From Strigamia acuminata (lineage: Eukaryota > Arthropoda > Chilopoda > Geophilomorpha > Linotaeniidae), in NCBI GenBank assembly GCA_949358305.1, contig OX442314.1:11403060-11463059 (forward strand): a stretch of 60,000 nucleotides of DNA. Reading direction: 5' to 3'. How positions within the stretch are numbered: the first letter of the stretch is position 1; each line of letters begins with the position of its first letter. Below, piece after piece: positions 1 through 11,900 of this stretch. Under the pieces are notes generated by a model. That model was not told the DNA's origin and ran no database searches. It was given only the letters and a program-made list of their open reading frames with translations. A program made the position numbers and the translations under genes.

Positions 1-56
1 ATGAAAAATTTGTTTTTGGGGATATTTGATGAGAATTTTCATATGGTTGGGAAAAA

Positions 57-270
57 CATTGAAATTGTTTATTGCAATGTATTTTGAAATGCATTGGGTT
101 TCGTGAGAATGCGTTTTGTAATGCATTTTTCATGCTATTTGGTTTGCAGATGATGCATTTTGTAAAATGTATTATGAAATGCGTTCCCTGTACTGTTATT
201 TGTTAAATATGATGCATTTTCAATTATATTACGAAATTTAATGCTATACATTTTTTAATCATGTGGAATT
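57..270 (+). repeat. Dispersed repeat, partial copy related to the 43.03-43.57 kb element
   Basis: This stretch matches the interior of the hAT-like element at 43.03-43.57 kb in the same orientation. Shared landmarks in order are cattgaaatt, gcaatgtattttg, ttcgtgagaatgc, tgtaaaat, ttattatgaaatgcgttccc and, further on, ctatacatttt. The copy at 43 kb lacks about 30 bases that are present here, and many single-base differences separate the two, so both are old. No terminal inverted repeat is visible near this copy. It is either truncated or extends beyond the left edge of the window. Non-coding. Confidence 0.75.
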
Positions 271-302
271 TTTGTTTTGGATATTTTTTGGATTTGTGAA
301 AA

Positions 303-560
303 TTTTTTTTTTTTTTTTTTTGATTGAAAAATTAATATTTTGGATTGAAATCAATTTTTATTCGGGTCGAAAACGAAGGAAAACATACAAAGTCTGACAG
401 AAAATTTATTCCAAATACATTTTTTTTTACCCTTTGTAAAAGCGAAAAAGAAAAATAAATAAAAAATTCAGCTGTTGTAGATGAAGACGGTTGTTGTTGT
501 TCTAAAAATATGGACGCGTCCGCATAATAAATAGGCATTTAGAGCTGACTCAAGACCCTT
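303..560. other. AT-rich spacer with T19 run
   Basis: A run of 19 T at 303-321 is followed by low-complexity AT-rich DNA. No gene, RNA or recognisable element is seen. Confidence 0.6.
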
Positions 561-1490
561 TCATTTCTCAACCCTTTGCGTCCAGTTGTCGTTGTTTTGT
601 TGCCTGCTGCACGTGTCCCTTCTTCCCCACGCGTGGAAATTAAGCCTTGTAAAGACTACGCTTATTAAAAATACTACAACCAACAAAACATTCTACCAAA
701 AAAAATTTAAAAAAAAATAAAAACGAAACGAAAAATTAATATTTAAAAAAAAAATCTTAGCAAATTTGCTAGTTTTATCGGATGAGGAGTTTTTAAGAGG
801 AAAAATGTATAACGTCCATTGCGGAGAAGCCGAACCATGGACGACACAGAGGGTCAAAGCCACGCATTGATTTTTTCCTCCTCCTCCTTTGGAGTCGGCC
901 ATTTTTCGATCGTTAAAAAGAATCGGAGAAGTGTGTTTCTCGTGTTGGCAATTAAGTGCGAGGATTCATAAAAGTCTCAAGTTGCGAACCCTCTAATAAA
1001 TGGCGGGAATTCGGTGCGCGGTGAGCAGATGGTGGCGGAGCAAGGTCGCCTACTCGCCTGCCGTCTGTTTGGAGAGAATGGGGTAAGCGAAATGGGTCCA
1101 CCCACCAAAGGACACGACCATTGACGCTTTTTCTCGCTTCGAGGATTTTCCTGCAACGAATAAACGCAATTCGCGGTCCGATTTTGTCGTTTAGCGTGCG
1201 AATATCACCTCACATTTCACGTACAAATCCAATGGCGTGCGTGCAAATTCCTCCGGATTGTCGTTTCATTTGTCGGCGATTACAAACTGAATCTAATTTT
1301 AATAGGAGGAGGAAAAAACGAACGGGTTAACCTGAACCGTTGCCATGGAAACTGAGGAAGAGGTGATGACGACGACGATGAGAGGGAGTTGCGCTTGGCA
1401 GCCATGATGGCGGCTTGAAAGGATGCGACGAGGCGCAATTTGATGTGCCAGCTGTCTTATTCTTATCCGCGATGAAGGTGGTGTCAAACA
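560..1490. other. GC-richer unique island, no gene recognised
   Basis: This patch is clearly richer in G, C and CpG than its flanks and contains an RFX-type X-box. Open frames of 60-70 codons on both strands overlap one another and resemble nothing I know. A regulatory role is possible but inferred only from composition and motifs. Confidence 0.35.
1339..1352 (+). promoter_or_regulatory. RFX-type X-box
   Basis: GTTGCCATGGAAAC fits the RFX X-box consensus (RYYNYY, 1-3 bp, RRNRAC) without mismatch and has the strong GTTGCCAT half. RFX proteins bind such sites at ciliary and neuronal genes in animals. It is one of four high-quality sites in the window; occupancy is unknown. Confidence 0.45.
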
Positions 1491-2905
1491 GTCGTAGTTA
1501 TATGTATTAATGCGTGTGTGTGTGTATATATAATTTTTTTTTATTGTAAACGTCGGTTTGGTGGGTGATGGGAGTCCGATTTAGATGGGTTGCGTGATAA
1601 TTCTGAAAAGAAAAGTGAAAACAGGTTTGAAAATGCAATGCAAGAGGTCATTCGAGATAAAGTCTTAATTAAGAACTGCGTAATGACTGTGTTTTGGTTG
1701 GTGACTTTTTTTTACAGCGTTTAATAAGGGGGTAATGTATTTTTTTGTAATTTTTTTAAAGTTTGTAATTTTTTTTTTAGGTTGTATGATGTGAATGGAT
1801 GAAAAACACGTTTTTACGCGTTTTTCGCCGTTTAAATTTAATTTTTTTGATTGATTTTTTGTTTATTTTATCGTAAAATAAAAAAAATTTTGATGAAATT
1901 TTCCGCAGTCGATTTTGTATTCTTTTTTTTTTGGACGTAAGTTTCGATCCGGATGCCGCGGCAGATCGACCTTGCTCCGCATGAGAACACAAACACCGTC
2001 GGTCTGACAAAATTGCTCCAGTTTGTTTTCCGTTCGATCCAGCTTTATAAACAGCGAAAATCCACACATCCCCTCGCTAAAAATGACCACCCATTCTAAA
2101 ATAGACGGTCAAAACACCATAAACCATAAAAATAAAAATAAAATACAAGGATTTGCACTCCAATTCCAACATATAATTCCCCAAAACTAAGCGCCTTTCG
2201 CACGTTTCTAAATATATATTACCTTTTCCCCTCATCCCATTCCCATCCCTCCAACCCATCTCTCTAATTCCCTTATCTGTCACCAAAAACCCACCCAAAA
2301 AAACACCAAAAACCGACGCCATATTTTTTTTCCCTTTTATTTTCGAATTTCCACGCGTTTCAAGGATCAAAACAAGAAAACTCCGGGGGATTCCATTTCA
2401 CGATTGATATAACCGAATTCTGACCGCCCGACGCCATACTTTCATCAGCACCTCAGACCCCTTGATTCACCCTTCATTTTTTTTCCTACTCTTTTTTTTT
2501 TTCTTCTTTCTTTTTAATCCTTTCCCCTCAGCGTTCAGTACAAGTCCATGAACCCGAACTGGTTTGCCCCTCTCGACACTTGAAAAGAGAGATGATAAAA
2601 AATGATGATGAAAAAGAGGGCGATGAATGGGGTTAGACTCACGAACGACGGGACGCGTCGTTGGAGGGATTGGGTTGAAAATGTACCCCTTCACCCTTTG
2701 CTCGAAAAACAAGGCAGCCCCTTCTTGGCCAAGACACTCCTCGCACAGACCCCTTTTGAAAACGCGTGCGACGCGCTCTCGCTATTGCCCAGGTGCCAAT
2801 GGCATGGCTGTGCGGAGGAAAACTCTCGGTATTGCCCAGACGTCAATGGCGTGGCGGTGCGGTGGAAAATGAAAGATTTATATTTTGTGTATAATGTTGT
2901 GTAGT
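1490..2905. other. AT-rich spacer and mixed sequence
   Basis: A short GT/TA microsatellite lies at 1513-1531. The rest is AT-rich sequence with homopolymer runs up to about 2390, followed by a GC-richer patch at 2520-2870. Overlapping short open frames on both strands look like chance. Confidence 0.5.
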
Positions 2906-2924
2906 GGGTTGTGGGTGGGGTGGG
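2906..2924 (+). other. G-quadruplex motif
   Basis: Four runs of three or four G are separated by loops of 4, 1 and 1 bases, with further GGG runs just downstream. This fits the canonical G3+N1-7 quadruplex rule on the plus strand. Confidence 0.55.
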
Positions 2925-4770
2925 TGGAAGGGAAGGGAAGATTGGAAATTGAACAGATTCCTGATTTAAGAATGATTTTTCACTCAACTCGCAACGAGAT
3001 TTGTAAATTTATCGATCGTGTTTAAAGCTGAGTTCCTGGTTTGGCTGGCACAATTTTTATCCAAATTAGGTTTGTTGTTGCGGAGATGGTGGAGGTGGAG
3101 TGGGGGTGTCAATGGTCTCGCAAATTTTAGGTTCTGGGTGCATTTTGCACGATCTTTTAAAGGATAATGTGGATTTTTCAATTTTTGCTTTGAAATTTTT
3201 TTTTTAAATTGATTGGATTTTTTTTTTGGATTTTTTTATTTTTATTAAATTAAATTTAAGGGGTTAGATGTTTTTTTTTTGGAGTGTGGGGTTTTTATTT
3301 TTAAGGTGTGAAGGCGAAACGGGTTGTGAAATAGAACGCGACGATGAACGCGCCGGCTTTTGTGTTGATTGAAATGAGTTAGAGGCGGTATAAGTTATTT
3401 CTGTGTAAACATTTGCGATTTCTCATCGTATAACTCAGATTCGGGGATTGTGTGTAGGGGATAAAAAGGGATAATAAAAGGGTTTTTTTTTTCCTCTCTC
3501 TTTTCTCTCCCTTTTTTTTAAAATAAAAAAAGGATGGAAAAAAGAGAAAAAATGTAACAATAGATCCAGTTTTTCTTCTCCCCTTTTAAGATACACATAA
3601 GGTGAAATGTTGCACAAAAGATATTGGCATTTACGATGCGCGGAAATGAATTTTGCACGAATTTTTGACGTTTTCGGTTTTAGCGACATGAAAATTTCAC
3701 GTTTTAATTCTAACAATTGCAAAAGGAGGTCGCGACATGAATAAAAATTAATTATTGAGACGAAAAAGGAACTGGTAAATAATTTATTCGAGTCGGAGTC
3801 GTTAAAAGCGCCGACGGAACGATATTCCGGCGTCACGGAGCCCAGAAATGGATGTTCGGCGCATTAAATAAAAAATATTTGAGGAAAAAAAGGAGTGGAA
3901 TTGAAGATAATGCGGCGTAAATTGATGTGCATTAGGCTTAAATGATTATCGCGTTATTCCGTGCATTGTTTTTAATTTATTGGAATTTAAGGTGTTGTGT
4001 ACGGTTTTAAGTGGATAGGAAAATTAGGTTTAATGCTGTAGTTGTAATTTTATTTTGCCACACCCTTCATCCATTTGGAGAGGGTCGTATCAGTGACAAA
4101 TTTCGTTTTCCCTCGCCGCCACATCGTAAAAGTAAAGAGTTGATCGTAATGGGAACGAATTATCAGTGTTTAAGCAATTAGAGATGATTCCTCTGAGGAC
4201 GGGATTAGAAGACGTTTATTTATTAACGGTATACCTAGGCCTATATACGAATTGCGAGTGAGCCAGGTAGAATTCCGGGCATTCTTCGCCAGCCTCCTCT
4301 TTGATTTAAAGTAATTAGAGTTTTATTCCGAATGAAAATGCACTTTTGGGATTATTTATATATATACCCTATCTAATAAAAAAAATTTTTTTTTTAATTT
4401 TTTTAAATGATTTTTAAAAAAATTTAAAAAATAAAAATGTCGGAATGTTAGGTAAAATAATATTAAAATTTATTATATTTACCTTTTTTTTTTTACAGAT
4501 ATAAACCGTTTAAAAAAGTGTGCCTGGGAAAATGGGTGATTGGTTGGGGATTTTTTAAATTTGTAATATATTTTCTAAACAACAAATTTACAAAATTTGC
4601 TAAGATATGAAGCAAATTGCTAATTATATGAATAACAAATAAATGATGTTATTTATTGGGATTTTATAAAGGCAATTTTTTAAAACCGTGTTCAATGAAA
4701 AGAAATCGTGTAAAAACGGAACCGAATTCATTTTCCGCGTGTAAAAACAGAATTAGATGTGTATAAATAT
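2925..4770. other. No gene seen; AT-rich with small island near 4.06-4.33 kb
   Basis: Mostly AT-rich low-complexity DNA with poly-T and poly-A runs. The minus-strand open frame at 3435-3836 is rich in Phe, Lys and Leu from homopyrimidine tracts and is not convincing. Nothing else is identified. Confidence 0.5.
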
Positions 4771-6220
4771 ATAAAAATTATATATATATGTGTTTATATA
4801 ATTTTTTTGTGCGTGGATTTTGTGGATTTTTGCTGTCAGCCGCACATATCTTAAAACGGGAAGTCGGAGGCGCATTTCACACGCGTCGTGCAAACGCAAA
4901 GTTGACACGTTTGCGTTTGCCATCACCAATTCGTTTCTCCGACCAAAATGACAGGCGGCCAAAAGAACCCGTTACACCTAAAAACCCCCGTGCCTGGCGA
5001 CGACACGACGCCGTCACTTTACGCAGCCGGAGACTCCGCTCAAAAATTTTTCCCCCCGCGTCGCCCGCGTTCATGCGCGCGTTCGTGCTGATTAGGTACC
5101 GTTTCTGCCAGTGGAGTTGACAGTTTCACCCCTTCCTTCCTCTCCTTTTTATACATTTCTCTCTCCTTTCACTCCCCAATCATCACATTTTATCTTTTAA
5201 CTCGTACAATTTTTGCATTCTCTCCCAATCTTTTATCCCATTCTCTCCTCGCTGACCCCACAAGTCTTTACTAATGATGCCGAAGAAACATTTTCCTTCC
5301 CAATCCCAGCCTCCCATAACACAATTTTTAACAAGGCGTCCGCCTAACACGATTGACTGACACCATTTCACGTACCTCGTTAGTGCTCAAACTGTCGACA
5401 TGCTTCAAAAAAAAATAACACCGACATATCCGCCATTTTTTAAATTTACACGATTTTTTTTAATTGTATAATTCGATAATTTCCATTTTTTCCAAGCTGG
5501 TCACTCGCAGGAGGAGAGGAATGGAAAGGAGAGCGAAATAAACGCGGAAGTGGGGTGTGGGGAAGGATTTTTAGGGGGGTTTACAAACCGGACGAGCACA
5601 GGTGGAAAGGTCAAAACCGAAAATGACCCCGCCACGAGCCGCACGCAGGTTGGGCACGAGCCGGCTGGGCGTGGGCTACTAACCGGAGTGACCAGTGAAC
5701 GAAGAAAGGGCGTCTAGCCGACATCGGGCCTCTTTGAATTGCATTTGATGGCGGCTGCACTGCACGGCTGAAAAATGGCGGCCGACATTGATTTTTTTCA
5801 ATGTTAGACTTGCCACGCTGCGTTGGCGGCGGCCAGAGCTTGTTTTTTATCATTTATATTTTTTTATTTTATTTTTTTTTTTTTTTTTGGTTTGTCGATA
5901 TAGACGAGGTGAATGTTAACCGTTCCTTGATTTCATTTAATGCAAGTAGGAGGCAGCAAGGGGTTGAGACGCAGGTGTGAATTGAAATTTAATTGACTCC
6001 AACGTCGACTCGCTTTATTTTTATGTCTTTTTCAATTCAGATCGCGTTCTATTTTCTTTTTTTTTTTTTACTTCTATTCACTCCATTTTTTTTTCCGCTC
6101 AAAATGGCGTCTTGTTTTGGCGATGACGTGGCGTGGTCCCAGAGAGTATATTATAGATTCGCGTATGTGCGAAAAGGGGGCAACTTATTATAATTTTTGA
6201 CTGAGACGTGCACTGCGTCC
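4770..6220. other. Two GC-richer islands separated by pyrimidine-rich DNA
   Basis: Islands lie at about 4840-5110 and 5500-5850. The second contains AAAATGGCGG at 5772-5781, and an inverse CGCCATTTTT lies at 5431-5440. Open frames on both strands overlap in these islands and have no recognisable domain. A poly-T stretch follows at about 5870-5890. Confidence 0.4.
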
Positions 6221-6224
6221 CTCG

Positions 6225-6308
6225 CCCTTGGGGCCAAGGGGTCGACTTTCTCCGGCTGGCATTGGAGGGACTCGCATGCCAGTGCCGGCCCCGAGTAGCC
6301 AATGGCTA
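6225..6308. other. Cluster of short inverted repeats with CCAAT box
   Basis: Three inverted repeats are packed together. CCCTTGG/CCAAGGG lies at 6225-6240. A stem with CCGGC and TGGCAT opposite ATGCCA and GCCGG lies at 6252-6288, with a 2-base bulge and a 13-base loop. TAGCCA-A-TGGCTA lies at 6296-6308 and contains CCAAT. A near X-box (one mismatch) follows at 6389-6402. The cluster resembles a promoter or enhancer core but no transcript start can be shown. Confidence 0.45.
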
Positions 6309-6402
6309 ATCGGGGCTTCTAATGTATTCCTCACAATGGGAGCGGTAATTTGCAATGGCCGCTAGCCCCTGACTGGTCAGCCATGGCTGTTTACATGGAA
6401 AC

Positions 6403-7440
6403 ATCTCCATACAGAGGGGCCCTCTGGTCTCCGACTACCAAAATGTGGAGAAAAAATATGGAGGATGGAAATGATGGCTGAATTTCACAATTTTCGCAAT
6501 TTTTGCAATTTTCAACGTATTAAACTCGCTGCCCTATATTAAATTGCTCCATAAACACAATATTTCGCGCTGTTGTACGCAAATTTGATTAATCCTTTGT
6601 GTAAACAAGGGTTAATTTTTTTTTTGGTTTTTTTGTGTGGATTTTAGGGTTATGTTTTGCTTGGGCATTGAAGTGGATTGGTCATGGGGTGCATTTTTGT
6701 CCCACCTGTGTATTTTGTGCCGGTGACCTGTAGTATTTAAGCTGGGTTGATGAAAAGAGTTTGGTTTTGGGCATGGGAAGGAAAAAAAGGGGAAAAAAAT
6801 CTGGTTTGTGCACTGCTCTGCAGGACTAACCGCCCTACATTTAAAGAAAAGAAAAATAGGAAAAAATTGTTCATTCTTTATTCATTCTTATTCATGCACA
6901 CATTGAAATGCAAGGATTTTCTTCCGCACGATAAAAATTTTATAGTACAGTGGTAATGTGGGTTTAACCGTGGAAATCTCCTATATGCCTGTATATAATT
7001 TTAATCCTATTTTTCATTGTGTTGCGTGCAAAATCTTATTTATATATCAAGCGAACAAATAATTTTTTTTTAATTTTAGATTTTTGTGTTTTTTTTTTTT
7101 TAGGTGATGAAATATTGAAATTGAAGGAAAATTTTGACGGCGGGTGACGAAAATGAGAGAATGGTAAGTTGATTTATTTAATCGAAATTTTGAATTTATA
7201 TTTTCGTATAAAATCCCTTAATTGATCAATTAAGAAAAATTTTATTTTTTTTTTAAATTGAAATTTTTTAATTTTTAACATTAATAACGTGTGAAATTCA
7301 TGAAATTGTGAATAGACAAAAAGGTTTTTTTTTTGTTTTTCGAATTTAAAAAGCGGAGAGAAAAAAAAAAGAAACAATTATTCTAAGCCCTTGTTTTAAA
7401 CGAACAATGCAAACGAGTGCGGTTTTCATTTATTGAATAG
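6403..7440. other. AT-rich spacer, nothing identified
   Basis: AT-rich sequence with many T and A runs. No gene, RNA or repeat family is recognised. Confidence 0.5.
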
Positions 7441-7870
7441 GCATATTTCTTGGCTGCGCGTGTTGTGTTTTCGCGTGATAAAGGGGGTATCGCCTTTGTC
7501 ACGTGTGGGCGTGGGAAGTTAAAATTATATGGCCGCAAAGATGCGACGTATTCGGCGGTGCCGTGGCCATCTTTTTCCCCCCGTTCCCCGGCAATCTTGA
7601 GGGAACACGGGGGCCATGTTTGCAGGTCGAATACGTGCTGCTACTTTGTTTTCCGTCGACGTGCCGGCAATTGCATTTTTCAACATGGAGTCGCGAGTAA
7701 TTCTCCAGCTTCATTGTTTTCATCTCCCCTAAGACTTCCGGTGTCTAGGGATAGGCAAGAGGAAAAGGTTCCATGGGGGACAGCTGCTTGCGAGGGAAAA
7801 AAGCACAAACAGAGAACCAACTCCTTTCTTTTTACCCCCTTTGCTCACTGCACGCGAACCTAAAGGATTT
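7440..7870. other. GC-richer unique island
   Basis: A unique, CpG-containing patch with a GTCACGTG E-box at 7498-7505. A plus-strand frame of 137 codons (7450-7863) overlaps open frames on both strands and matches no family I know, so coding is not supported. Confidence 0.35.
7498..7505 (+). promoter_or_regulatory. GTCACGTG E-box
   Basis: CACGTG core with 5' GT flank, the type bound by USF and MITF/TFE bHLH-zip factors. One of eight plus-strand copies in the window. Confidence 0.3.
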
Positions 7871-9380
7871 TATTTTTAGAATTTTTCAACCTTTCTCCCC
7901 TCTTGGTCGATTTTTAAGGTATAAAAATTTAGTTATGGGTCTTAAATGCTAGTTTAAAATGGTTTATTCGCCTCTTTTTAATTAAATGTCTAATTAAACG
8001 CGGAGAACGAGTTGAATCCGCCTCATTTGAGTGCAGTTTTTTTCATGTTGTGTTGTTTTTTCTTTGTTTTTCTTCATTAAGCCTTGATTTGGACGGGATT
8101 TTATATTTTTTAGACTTGTTTTAGTCACTGTGAGGTGCGTGAATGCGGAAATTGTTGTGTTTTCGGTGATAAAATGGCGAGTTTTTGTTTCAGTTTTGCG
8201 TTTGATGCGAATAATATTGAATTGTTTGTGTTCCGTTGTGTACGGTTTTCTTTAAATAAAATACAAATAGTGTAATTTATTTATGGGAATTACGGGGAGT
8301 GGGAGGTGGGGAAAATATGCGATGGTTTGTTTTTGTTTAGGAAATGAAGGAGGTTTTAAAAAAATAAAAATAAAAATAAAATTTAAATGCAAATAATTTG
8401 AAAAATTGTTTTTCCCGTCGGAAACAACCGGTTTTCTCCACGTCTGGTTCCAATTAGCCCACCAAGGGTTGGAGACAGACAGTCTGCTTCTTATTTGGGC
8501 GAAAGGGGTTCCCCAACACACATCACCCACCCCCTGTCAATCATCTTAAGGTGTGGAGAAAGAAGAGAAGTTAATTTTCAAATGATCGCATAATTAGACC
8601 CGAGTGTCACATCTTTTGCTACATTTTTTTTAAAAAGCTAAAAAATATCCATTTTAAACACACAAACAATTTTTTTTACGTACAAAATTTCTAGAATTCG
8701 ATTTTTTTATTTTAAAGAAATTTATAATTTGGTTTGGACTCTCCGGCAATGGATTAAGGTAGAGCGCTATTGCGATGCGACTCCGGCGAGTCTGACGGAG
8801 GCCATTTTTATGGTTGCACATAAAACTAAATGATGAGCAGGAAAATCAACCAACTTGCTTTTTATCAGGATATTTTTTCCTTTTTCCTTCTTCCTCTTTC
8901 TTTTTTTTTTAATCCTGACTGGCCATCACCGATTTTCCCCCCATACTTTATTATGCTGGACGTAATGTAATGGCTGAAGTCGTTGCTCTCTCTCTCTCTA
9001 TATATTTTCTCATCGTCTTGTGCTCGAAAAGGGTTGTTTGCTCCCGCCGAGTTGGCACCCATTCAACCAATTTCGAGCCGAGTTTTAGGGATTTGTTTTA
9101 CTCTTTGCATATTTATCATTCCGGGAAGAAAAACATGATTTTTGTTTATTGTTTTCAATCCTAAAATTTATGTTTATTTCGTGAATTCTCGTGTAAAACA
9201 TTCGTTTCGACATTAATTTTTTTTATTTTTTTTTTATTATTTTTTATTTTGGAAATTCAGTTTTAAATAAATCAATTTGGCAATTTAGCGATAAAAAATG
9301 TTATTTTATCGTCAAAAAAGGTATTTAGAGAGGAAATCGGAGCGGAAAACGCGATTTTCACCGTTAAATTTAACCGAAAA
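7871..9380. other. AT-rich spacer with small islands
   Basis: AAAATGGCGA occurs at 8171-8180. Small GC-richer patches lie near 8.42-8.56 and 8.74-9.10 kb, the latter with a short CT microsatellite around 8985-9000. No gene recognised. Confidence 0.45.
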
Positions 9381-9389
9381 TTACACGAA

Positions 9390-9655
9390 ACCCAATCCAA
9401 AATGGTGGGTCACCATGTTAAAGGTCAAATCTTGGTTTGGGGACCCTCCAAAGGGTCATCACTGAGTCCAATCTGTTTCAAGTGAGCAGAAAACCCCCCC
9501 AAAAAAACCAGTCTGGATCCCCTATTTTTTTTTAAGTCGGAGGTGGTTGACCCAGGGACCGACCATGCTGGGTTCTTATTCACACCTAGGAAAGGTCCCT
9601 TGAAGGGGAAGAGTCTCTTCCTTGGAGTCCCATTCATTATAGGATTATTATACAC

Positions 9656-9686
<31 letters not shown>
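9390..9686 (+). mobile_element. Possible retroposed sequence ending in A27
   Basis: A GC-richer block of about 270 bp ends directly in a run of 27 A (9660-9686), the layout expected of a retroposed SINE, LINE tail or processed transcript on the plus strand. It contains GACCCT/AGGGTC arms at 9442-9457 and a 15-bp palindrome (GGAAGAG-T-CTCTTCC) at 9607-9621. I do not see tRNA boxes, a coding frame or clear flanking target duplications, so the assignment is tentative. Confidence 0.3.
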
Positions 9687-9690
<4 letters not shown>

Positions 9691-9779
9691 TGACATAATA
9701 ACAAAAAAAAGACCAAAATCGAACACAATAAAGAAAAAGATATTTCATAAAACAGGTCAAACCAAAAATTCACGCCTTG

Positions 9780-10220
9780 TGTTCGGACCATTAAAAAATT
9801 TGGGCTCACTCCCTTTTTCACGGTCACACAGCGAGCGCGGAACAGGAGTGAGAACCTTTTTCACACATATCTTTTAAAGCTGAAAAACGACGCGCAAGTT
9901 TCCTATTATTTTAATATCTCTGTTTGGATCTGAGACAAGATCACACTTTTACATATTCTTTCACGAGGTATCACCTGAGATTCGCGAGGGGCTTGACGAG
10001 AACTCGACACCCCGTCGCTAGCCGCAGCGTTGACGCTCAGGGTGCTGCAACCCGCCATGACGCTGTTAACGTGCTTTTATTCACATGCAGATGCCATTTC
10101 TTTTCTCTTTTTACACGTATATATTTTTTCCCTACGCCTATTTTAACTAATTTATATTTTTCTCCCTCTTTTCCGCCACTCGCCGCGCCGGTCCCTCGTT
10201 AAAATGAAAATATTCCATTA
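9780..10220. other. GC-richer unique island
   Basis: CpG-containing unique sequence. A 92-codon plus-strand frame at 9924-10202 is unassigned and has no support as a gene. Confidence 0.35.
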
Positions 10221-10501
10221 GCGTTCCACGGGCGGCTGAATTTGACCATTTAGACGTATCCACACACACATATACACTTTATAAGGCATATAAGACTCGT
10301 GGAACAGGTATGCAGAGCCACAACTTGAGGTATATCGCTTTACACACGACACAATGGAGGATTTTTCGCGGACCCCGTGAAAAAAGGGAGAGTGGTTCAT
10401 ATTTTATTACATATTTAGTCAGTTGTGATACTTTATGAAGGATCAACAGAGGGAGACCCCTTGGCCCTCGGTCACAACACGTCCAAAAAAGAGAAAAAAG
10501 T

Positions 10502-10593
10502 AAAAAAAAAAAAAAAAGTGTGAGTAGAGTAGGGGGGACCCTCGAACCCGCATCCCACTCGGCGGCCAGACCCATACAATGGCACGCCGAGTG
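10502..10593 (-). other. GC-rich hairpin beside a B-box-like word and T16 run
   Basis: CACTCGGCG at 10556-10564 pairs perfectly with CGCCGAGTG at 10585-10593. GCCA and TGGC extend the stem inside it, with one bulged A and an 11-base loop. Read on the minus strand, the hairpin is followed by GGGTTCGAGGGTCC, which resembles a pol III B box, and then by 16 T (10502-10517). No good A box or tRNA cloverleaf is visible. It could be a degenerate tRNA-derived element, a structured RNA or a fold-back repeat. Confidence 0.45.
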
Positions 10594-10703
10594 AATCTCT
10601 CGAGATGATGTTCCCCTTCTTAAACAACCCCCAATCTCGAGTAAGGGCACAAAAGATGGGGGTATCCTCCATTTTGATACTGTATAAGAATTAAGAAGAG
10701 TTT

Positions 10704-10723
10704 CCCCACCCCCACACCCCCCC
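10704..10723 (-). other. G-quadruplex motif, minus strand
   Basis: C4, C5 and C7 runs with loops of 1 and 3 bases give four G tracts on the minus strand if the longest run is split. Confidence 0.4.
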
Positions 10724-10739
10724 GTGCTCGAATATAATC

Positions 10740-11900
10740 CTTCATCTTATTAATCCCCTCAACCCGAGACCTAAATTCGACAAGATGGAGGAAAAATTGA
10801 AAAATAAGACGAGGAATGGAAATGAAACACTCGAGTTTGATTTGATTAACCCTTTGATGGGATTTCGGACTTGATTTGGCAGTTGTTGAGGGAACGGGCG
10901 ATGCAATTGGCTTGTTATTGTGCGATGGGCGTCGGAGGCGAATATCTCTCTCTCTTTTTCTCTCTCTCTCTCCGCCTTGTTTAAACTGTGTCTCAATGGG
11001 TTATTCGGTTTAGAGGGGCCGTGCAGACCGAAAAATCTCCCCAGTCCTTTTTCCCTTCACCCATTCAGTGTCTCACTCACTCATTTTTTTATATGTATCT
11101 GAGAGAGGGGTAAGTCTTGTGGCCCTGCCCTGTCTGGCGGGGTCTTTGGTTGGAACCATGGTTACAACCCTCTTGTGCCTTTGTTGCGCGCCATAATGCT
11201 CTGCCTTTCGGTTTGTATTTATATTTCGGAGTGAACGGGTTTTCTTCCGTATGAATCCCATACACCTTTTCGCTCTCTGGCTCTCGCTGCACGCGTCGTG
11301 GTCAACACGCACCTCATAAAACTCTGTTTCTGTCGAGGCTTTAATGTAGTTAAACATGGACACTAGGTAGCGAAATTGTTGTACGGCTTTGTTAGGCATG
11401 TGCAGAGATAAAAGGATTTAAAATGACTAGCAAATCCTGTACTATGATCAGTTTTTAAGACGAAAAATGTGTAAAGTCCATTCCTTTTCATTTTCAGGCC
11501 ATTGTGTGTAAAGAAGTTTGAAAAACGTCAAAGGGAGGAGTAAAGATGCACTGAAAAGAGTGTTGAGTTAGTTGCAACCTTAAAACACCCTTAATGGAGT
11601 TATTTTAACCCTTTTATTCGTCTTCGTTAATTTCAAACGTATTTTTATATTCCAAATTGGTCGATGTCAGTGTTAGCGTTATGGGGGTTTAGTTTAAAAG
11701 GGGGAAGCGAATAAAGAACGGAGTTTTAACCAAATGGACAAATACGCAAGTCTAAACAGCTCTCGATGACCCATGAAGAGACGAGAGAGAGAAATAAATG
11801 GGAAGAAAGAATTTAAGTTCAACTTTATCTGTTATTTTCCTTTTTATTTTTGTTTTCTATTTTTTTTTATGTCTTAAACTTTATATATACAAAGATGTTA
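10740..11900. other. Mixed region with CT microsatellite and one unassigned frame
   Basis: A CT-rich microsatellite lies at about 10944-10972. An imperfect 22-bp palindrome centred on AACCATGGTT occupies 11148-11169. A minus-strand frame of 108 codons (11073-11399) has a balanced composition but no recognisable domain, splice context or homologue known to me. The rest is AT-rich. Confidence 0.35.

Noticed and set aside
11073-11399. Minus-strand frame of 108 codons with protein-like composition
   Set aside because: No domain, no splice context and overlapping frames. Left as unassigned within the region note.
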